A stretch of DNA of 64,000 nucleotides from Burkholderia sp. WSM2230 (GTDB lineage: Bacteria > Pseudomonadota > Gammaproteobacteria > Burkholderiales > Burkholderiaceae). Every line of letters begins with the position of its first letter. Positions within the stretch are counted from its first letter, which is position 1. This document shows positions 59,858-64,000 of this stretch, piece by piece. The stretch covers positions 1 to 64,000 of the forward strand of contig NZ_AXAJ01000015.1 in NCBI RefSeq assembly GCF_000472445.1, read 5' to 3'. A program made the position numbers and the translations under genes. Below the pieces are notes generated by a model. That model saw only the letters and a list, made by a program, of their open reading frames with translations. It was not told the origin of the DNA and searched no databases.

Positions 59858-60843
59858 GAGGTATGAATGCCTGGAAGTGCTACGCCGGACAGGCGCTCGC
59901 GCAGAATGCGCTCGAAATGGCCGGGATCGTGCGGTTTGAGCAGCTCAGCCGCGCGCGGCAGATGAAAATCATACAGCCGCGAAACCCAGAAACGGTATGC
60001 GCCCGCCCGCAGCATATCGCCCCAATGGCGATTTTCCTCGACGGTGAAAGGACGCACGGTCTGATAAGCGCGGAGCATCGCCTCTGTGCGCGCCTGATCG
60101 AGCTTGCCGGTCGCGAGGTCCACGCACCAGTCGTTGACGGTCACCGCGACGTCGAACAGCCACTTGTCGCAGCCGGCGAAGTAAAAGTCGAAGAAACCGC
60201 CGAGCCGCACTTCGTGGCCGGTCTCGGGCGCGGCGTGCGCGAACATCGCGTTGTCGCGGAACAGATCGGCGTGGCACGGGCCTGCGGGCAGCGCGGCGTA
60301 ATCCGCAGATGCGAAGAACGCCTCCTGGTATGCAAGTTCCGACGACAGCAGCTCGCGCTGCTCGCCTTCTAGAAACGGCAGAATGGTCGGCACCGTCTCC
60401 TTCCACCAAGGCAGGCTGCGCAGATTCGGCTGATAACCGGTGTAATCGCGCCCGGCCAGATGCATGCGCGCGAGCATCTGTCCGACTTCGACGCAGTGCT
60501 CGACGCCCGGCGCGAGTTCCGGCGCACCTTCCAGTTTCGTCACAATAGCCGCGGGTTTGCCGAGCAGGATGCCGAATAGCGAGCCGTCCTCGCGCGGCAT
60601 GGGGTCCGGCACAGGCACGCGGTGCGCCGCCAGATGCCGCATCAGATTCAGATAGAACGGTAGTTGCTCCGCTGTGAGCTTTTCGAAAATGGTGAGGACG
60701 TATTCGCCGCGCGTCGTCGTCAGAAAAAAATTGCTGTTTTCGATGCCGGAGGTAATGCCGCGAAATTCGACGACCTCGCCGAGATCGTAATGGCGCATCC
60801 AGTCTGCGAGTTGGGATTCGGTAACAGCGGTGAAGACAGCCAT
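59848..60843 (-). CDS. thrB: Homoserine kinase (APH-fold type)
   Basis: Phosphorylates homoserine in threonine synthesis. It is the aminoglycoside-phosphotransferase-fold form used by pseudomonads and Burkholderia, not the GHMP form of E. coli. Of 331 residues, FRGITSGIENSNFFLTTTRG starts the N-lobe, GPCHADLFRDNAMF is the catalytic loop and GFFDFYFAGCDKWLFDVAV carries the metal Asp. I start at the ATG at 60843 (MAVFTAVTESQLADW); upstream in-frame residues are not conserved. It belongs to the aspartate family fed by asd at 9.3 kb. Confidence 0.96.
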   Translation of the reverse strand: MAVFTAVTESQLADWMRHYDLGEVVEFRGITSGIENSNFFLTTTRGEYVLTIFEKLTAEQLPFYLNLMRHLAAHRVPVPDPMPREDGSLFGILLGKPAAIVTKLEGAPELAPGVEHCVEVGQMLARMHLAGRDYTGYQPNLRSLPWWKETVPTILPFLEGEQRELLSSELAYQEAFFASADYAALPAGPCHADLFRDNAMFAHAAPETGHEVRLGGFFDFYFAGCDKWLFDVAVTVNDWCVDLATGKLDQARTEAMLRAYQTVRPFTVEENRHWGDMLRAGAYRFWVSRLYDFHLPRAAELLKPHDPGHFERILRERLSGVALPGIHTSCN

Positions 60844-61059
60844 GCGGAAAAGTCGGATCAGGTTCGTCGGGCTGGCGCGGTGCGGCCAGCAGCATGCGTG
60901 CGGTGGCCAAGGCAGCGGCGAACCCGCGAACAGGCGGGTCCGCAAACGGCAGCGGGATTCACGGCAACAGCGGTGTTGAAACGGTTACAGCGGCTAGCCC
61001 CGCGACGCTATATGCGGGAATGCGTTGACGAAAGCGGCGGGACGTTTGCCCGCCATGCA

Positions 61060-61455
61060 TCAATAGCGAAGATTCACCGACGGCAAACGCGTGCTCGCGC
61101 GGCCGTTGTCGCGCACGGTTGGCGACGTGTCGAGCGGCGCGCTCATCTGATAGCGCGTGCCAAGGTTCGAACGCACGTTGATTTCGACGGGCTTGCCTTT
61201 GTCGCGGTATTCGGTGATTTCAGTGCCGTTTGGGCTGCGCTCATGAAAGCTCGGCGTGCGCGGAACGTTGATTTCGACCTTCGAGCTGACCTGTGCGGCC
61301 GGCCGGTTGATTTTCTCCAGGTCGGGCAGTCCGGCGCGTTCGTTGGCGGACTGCGGTGCGCCCGGGGGCGGCGTGTCGTCGACAGGCTGGGCAGCCATCG
61401 CGGCGTTGCCAAAGGCAAGGGCCAGTGCAACGGCGACGGGAAGGAGCGGCTTCAT
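61060..61455 (-). CDS. DUF2782 periplasmic protein
   Basis: A 131-residue exported protein: signal peptide (KPLLPVAVALALAFGNAAMA, cut before AQPVDD), a Pro-rich linker, and the DUF2782 core (EITEYRDKGKPVEINVRSNL with the YRxxG..xEI..xN pattern, then GTRYQMSA). GGAG lies 7 nt before the ATG at 61455. Its gene is upstream of thrB on the same strand, the order usually seen (DUF2782-thrB-polA neighbourhood); the function is unknown. Confidence 0.86.
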   Translation of the reverse strand: MKPLLPVAVALALAFGNAAMAAQPVDDTPPPGAPQSANERAGLPDLEKINRPAAQVSSKVEINVPRTPSFHERSPNGTEITEYRDKGKPVEINVRSNLGTRYQMSAPLDTSPTVRDNGRASTRLPSVNLRY

Positions 61456-61606
61456 GATGATTCTCCGGAATGGTGCCCCGATTCTAGCAAATCCAGCCTC
61501 TGCCACGGGCGCGATCCCCTTATTTTGCGCCGCTTTCGCGCGACGCGTCCGCTATCGTGCGAGCGCCGCGCCGGCGCATGCCGCGCGCGCGGCAAGGTCA
61601 TTTGGC

Positions 61607-61625
61607 TATCACGGCTTCCGTGGTA
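61607..61625 (+). promoter_or_regulatory. Imperfect palindrome in the amn promoter region
   Basis: TATCACGG and CCGTGGTA (7 of 8 positions symmetric, 3-bp spacer) lie between a TTGGCT -35-like and an overlapping TAATGT -10-like box, 30 bp before amn. A repressor site is plausible. Confidence 0.35.
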
Positions 61626-61655
61626 ATGTCGTCTCATTAATAGAGGCGAACGAAG

Positions 61656-63182
61656 ATGAACAACGATACCAATCAACGCGCGGTGCAAACTCCCGCCAAC
61701 AGCTTCCCGACCGAATCCTTCGACGACGCCGCCGAAGCTGTCACCCGCTTGTCGGCGATTTACGAAGCGAACACCTCTTTTTTGCGCGACGCCTTCGCGC
61801 GCTATCGCCGCAACGAACTGTTCGAGCGGCGTGTGCGCGCGTGCTACCCGTTCGTGCGTATCTGCACCGAAGTGAACACGCATATCGATTCGCGCCGCTC
61901 GTATGGTTTTGTCGCGGGGCCCGGCGTGTTCGAGACCACGGTCACGCGGCCCGATCTGTTCGGCAACTACTATCGCGAGCAGTTGCGGCTGCTTGCGAAG
62001 AACCATCACGTCAAGATCGAAGTTGGCGTTTCCACCCATCCGATTCCAATTCACTTCGCGTTTGCCGAGGGCATTCACCTCGAGGGCGATCTGGATCGCG
62101 AGCGCCTTTTCCTCATGCGCGACGTGTTCGACACGCCGGACCTCGCGCTGCTCGACGACCGCATCGTCAACGGCACGTATGAGCCGCTGCCTGGCGAGCC
62201 GCATCCGCTTGCGTTGTTCACGGCGGCGCGCGTGGATTTTTCGCTGCATCGGCTGAAGCACTACACGGCGACCTCGCCGACGCATTGCCAGAACTACGTG
62301 CTGTACACGAACTACCAGTTCTATATCGACGAGTTCGTCAAACTCGGCCGCACCATGATGGCCCATACCGACGACGAGGAACTGCGCGCCTATCGCAGCG
62401 AGTACACGTCGTTTGTCGAACCCGGCGACGTGGTCACCTACAACGAGAATCTCGGCGAGCAGGCGCAGGAAGGCACCGCGCCGCCGCGCCTGCCGCAGAT
62501 GCCCGCATATCACCTGAAGCGCGCGGACGGCAGCGGCATCACGATGATCAACATCGGCGTGGGGCCTTCTAACGCGAAGACCATTACCGATCACATCGCC
62601 GTGCTGCGTCCGCATGCGTGGATCATGCTCGGTCACTGCGCGGGCCTGCGCAATACGCAGCGCCTCGGCGACTATGTGCTCGCCCACGGCTATGTGCGCG
62701 AGGATCACGTGCTCGATGCGGATTTGCCGCTGTGGGTGCCGATTCCGGCGCTCGCCGAAGTGCAGGTCGCACTTGAGCGTGCAGTTGCGCAGGTCACGCA
62801 ACTGGACGGCGTCGAACTGAAACGCGTGATGCGCACGGGCACCGTGGCGAGTGTCGACAACCGCAACTGGGAGTTGCGCGATCATCGCGAACCGGTGCAA
62901 CGGCTGTCGCAAAGCCGCGCCATTGCGCTCGACATGGAAAGCGCGACCATCGCCGCGAATGGATTCCGCTTCCGTGTGCCGTACGGCACCTTGCTTTGCG
63001 TGTCCGACAAACCGCTGCACGGCGAATTGAAACTGCCCGGCATGGCCGATCAGTTTTATCGCGCGCAGGTGGATCAGCATCTGCAGATCGGCGTGAAAGC
63101 AATGGAGCTTTTGCGCGAGAACGGGCTGCATCGTTTGCATAGCCGCAAGCTGCGCAGTTTCGCCGAGGTGGCGTTTCAGTAA
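61656..63182 (+). CDS. amn: AMP nucleosidase
   Basis: Hydrolyses AMP to adenine and ribose-5-phosphate, regulating the adenylate pool. The 508 residues consist of an N-terminal regulatory domain (about 1-190; FVRICTEVNTHIDSRRSYGF) and a C-terminal nucleoside-phosphorylase-like domain with MINIGVGPSNAKTITDHIA, WIMLGHCAGLRNTQRLGDY, VLAHGYVREDHVLD and the catalytic DMESATIAANGFRFRVPYG (Asp/Glu). AGAGG lies 9 nt before the ATG. It is monocistronic, facing the chromate transporter genes. Confidence 0.96.
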   Translation: MNNDTNQRAVQTPANSFPTESFDDAAEAVTRLSAIYEANTSFLRDAFARYRRNELFERRVRACYPFVRICTEVNTHIDSRRSYGFVAGPGVFETTVTRPDLFGNYYREQLRLLAKNHHVKIEVGVSTHPIPIHFAFAEGIHLEGDLDRERLFLMRDVFDTPDLALLDDRIVNGTYEPLPGEPHPLALFTAARVDFSLHRLKHYTATSPTHCQNYVLYTNYQFYIDEFVKLGRTMMAHTDDEELRAYRSEYTSFVEPGDVVTYNENLGEQAQEGTAPPRLPQMPAYHLKRADGSGITMINIGVGPSNAKTITDHIAVLRPHAWIMLGHCAGLRNTQRLGDYVLAHGYVREDHVLDADLPLWVPIPALAEVQVALERAVAQVTQLDGVELKRVMRTGTVASVDNRNWELRDHREPVQRLSQSRAIALDMESATIAANGFRFRVPYGTLLCVSDKPLHGELKLPGMADQFYRAQVDQHLQIGVKAMELLRENGLHRLHSRKLRSFAEVAFQ

Positions 63183-63277
63183 GCCGGCGGTCTCGGGAGC
63201 GCGCGGTGTTAGCGCCGCGCGCGGTCGCGAACGCGTTCGTCACGAGCCCGTGACCGCGCTCGCAAACAGCGGTCCGA

Positions 63278-63805
63278 CTACTGCCCGAAACCAGTCAGCC
63301 CGATGAGGCTGCCGGCGGCCAGCAACCACAGCGGATGAATGCGCGTCTTCAACGCAATCACTGTTGTGAACGCGGTGATCGCCCATGCAATCGCCGTGGA
63401 ATCCGACGCTTGCGCAATCAGTGCCGCGCTTGCTGCGACAATGCCGGCCGTCACCGGCACGAGTCCCAATTGCGCGTAGCGCCGCCACGGCCGGTCTTTG
63501 AAGCGGTCCCACGCGTGCAGCGCGAGTATCGTCACGATCGACGACGGTCCGAACTTCGCGATCGACGTCACGAGCATGCCCGGCCAACCGGCCACGTGCC
63601 ATCCGATCAGCGTCACGATCATCAGGTTCGGTCCCGGGGCGGCTTGCGCGAGCGCGAAGAGAGCGCTGAACTCGCTGGCCGGCATCCAGTGATGCACTTC
63701 GACCACCTGACGCTGCATCTCCGGAAGAATCGTGTTGCCGCCGCCGAAGGCGAGCAGCGAGAGCTGGCTGAAAATGATGGCGAGAGAAACGAGCGTGTCG
63801 TTCAT
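63278..63805 (-). CDS. Chromate transporter subunit (short ChrA half), second gene
   Basis: A 175-residue half-size CHR protein with about five spans. The family motif FGGGNTILPEMQRQVVE follows the N-terminus, and AQAAPGPNLMIVTLIGWHVAGWPGM is the conserved PGP signature. Short CHR proteins work as pairs of homologous subunits to export chromate or a related oxyanion. Its ATG overlaps the stop of the upstream subunit by 4 nt (ATGA), as expected for such a pair. Confidence 0.92.
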   Translation of the reverse strand: MNDTLVSLAIIFSQLSLLAFGGGNTILPEMQRQVVEVHHWMPASEFSALFALAQAAPGPNLMIVTLIGWHVAGWPGMLVTSIAKFGPSSIVTILALHAWDRFKDRPWRRYAQLGLVPVTAGIVAASAALIAQASDSTAIAWAITAFTTVIALKTRIHPLWLLAAGSLIGLTGFGQ

Positions 63806-64000
63806 TGTGCGTTCCTCGATGCAAGGTAGATGCTGAGCGGCGTCAGTACCAGCATGGTGGGCAACAGCGGCAGCCGCAGGATCGCGATCGCGACGAAGCC
63901 GAGTGCGGCGATGAGCGCGGCCATGGGTTTATTGCGCAGCGGCAGCACGATCTTCACCGCCATCGAAATCAGAAGGCCCGCTGCGGCGGCCGCAAGCCCC
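63802..64000 (-). CDS. Chromate transporter subunit, first gene (3' part, cut by window end)
   Basis: The last 65 codons of an open frame running off the right edge on the minus strand, ending NAQ-stop within the start of the next gene. The visible part is hydrophobic (GLLISMAVKIVLPL, AALIAALGFVAIAILRLP, MLVLTPLSIYLA), matching the C-terminal half of a short CHR subunit. Identity rests on these spans and on translational overlap with the downstream subunit; the N-terminal motifs are outside the window. Confidence 0.75.
   Translation of the reverse strand, partial: GLAAAAAGLLISMAVKIVLPLRNKPMAALIAALGFVAIAILRLPLLPTMLVLTPLSIYLASRNAQ

Noticed and set aside
63183..63277. Hairpins between amn and the chromate transporter gene as terminators
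   Set aside because: GC-rich inverted repeats are present (for example 63199-63222) but none has a T-run; in DNA of this composition such stems are common.

Overview
The window is GC-rich, gene-dense DNA that looks like a Burkholderia sensu lato genome, most likely Paraburkholderia. The gene order sdhB-sdhE-gltA, then leuC-(entericidin)-leuD-leuB-asd-fimV-truA-trpF-trpB-(DNA methyltransferase)-trpA-accD-folC-dedD-cvpA-purF, is from memory characteristic of the second replicon of that group. The genus is inferred; the gene order is read from the sequence. There are no rRNA or tRNA genes, no insertion sequences, no phage genes and no CRISPR array. Nothing looks recently acquired apart from a small toxin-antitoxin pair.

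Region 1 (1-23.6 kb, almost all + strand) is core metabolism: the end of the succinate dehydrogenase operon, citrate synthase, leucine synthesis, aspartate-semialdehyde dehydrogenase, the FimV polar hub protein, tRNA pseudouridine synthase, tryptophan synthesis, the acetyl-CoA carboxylase beta subunit, folate synthesis, a SPOR protein, CvpA and PurF. An AraC regulator/DUF1479 pair and a GlsB-like membrane protein sit between gltA and leuC. Upstream of asd there is a 42-codon reading frame very rich in Thr, Ile and Lys (every Lys codon is AAA), followed by mutually exclusive hairpins. It looks like an undescribed attenuator leader.

Region 2 (23.6-27.2 kb) holds an AraC regulator, an FKBP isomerase, a histidine-kinase-like protein with a degenerate ATPase half, and a CNNM/CorC-type membrane protein preceded by a perfect tandem 14-bp repeat.

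Region 3 (27.3-45.8 kb, all - strand) is one alpha-glucan/trehalose gene array transcribed glgE, treS-maltokinase, glgB, glgX, treZ, malQ, treY. TreS plus maltokinase makes maltose-1-phosphate; GlgE polymerises it; GlgB branches the glucan; GlgX and MalQ trim and rearrange it; TreY and TreZ release trehalose. Four of the six junctions overlap. GlgE carries an extra degenerate GH13-like N-terminal module.

Region 4 (46-64 kb) is mixed: a DUF1345 membrane protein, a PPP phosphatase, a RES/Xre-type toxin-antitoxin pair, a Lys/Ala-rich secreted protein, a LysR/tautomerase pair with an 11-bp minisatellite, modE facing modABC with a recognisable ModE operator, a PAP2 phosphatase, a PHB-depolymerase-type esterase, a DUF3563 mini-protein, photolyase, a BPSS1780-type membrane protein, homoserine kinase, a DUF2782 protein, AMP nucleosidase and a two-gene chromate transporter cut by the window end.
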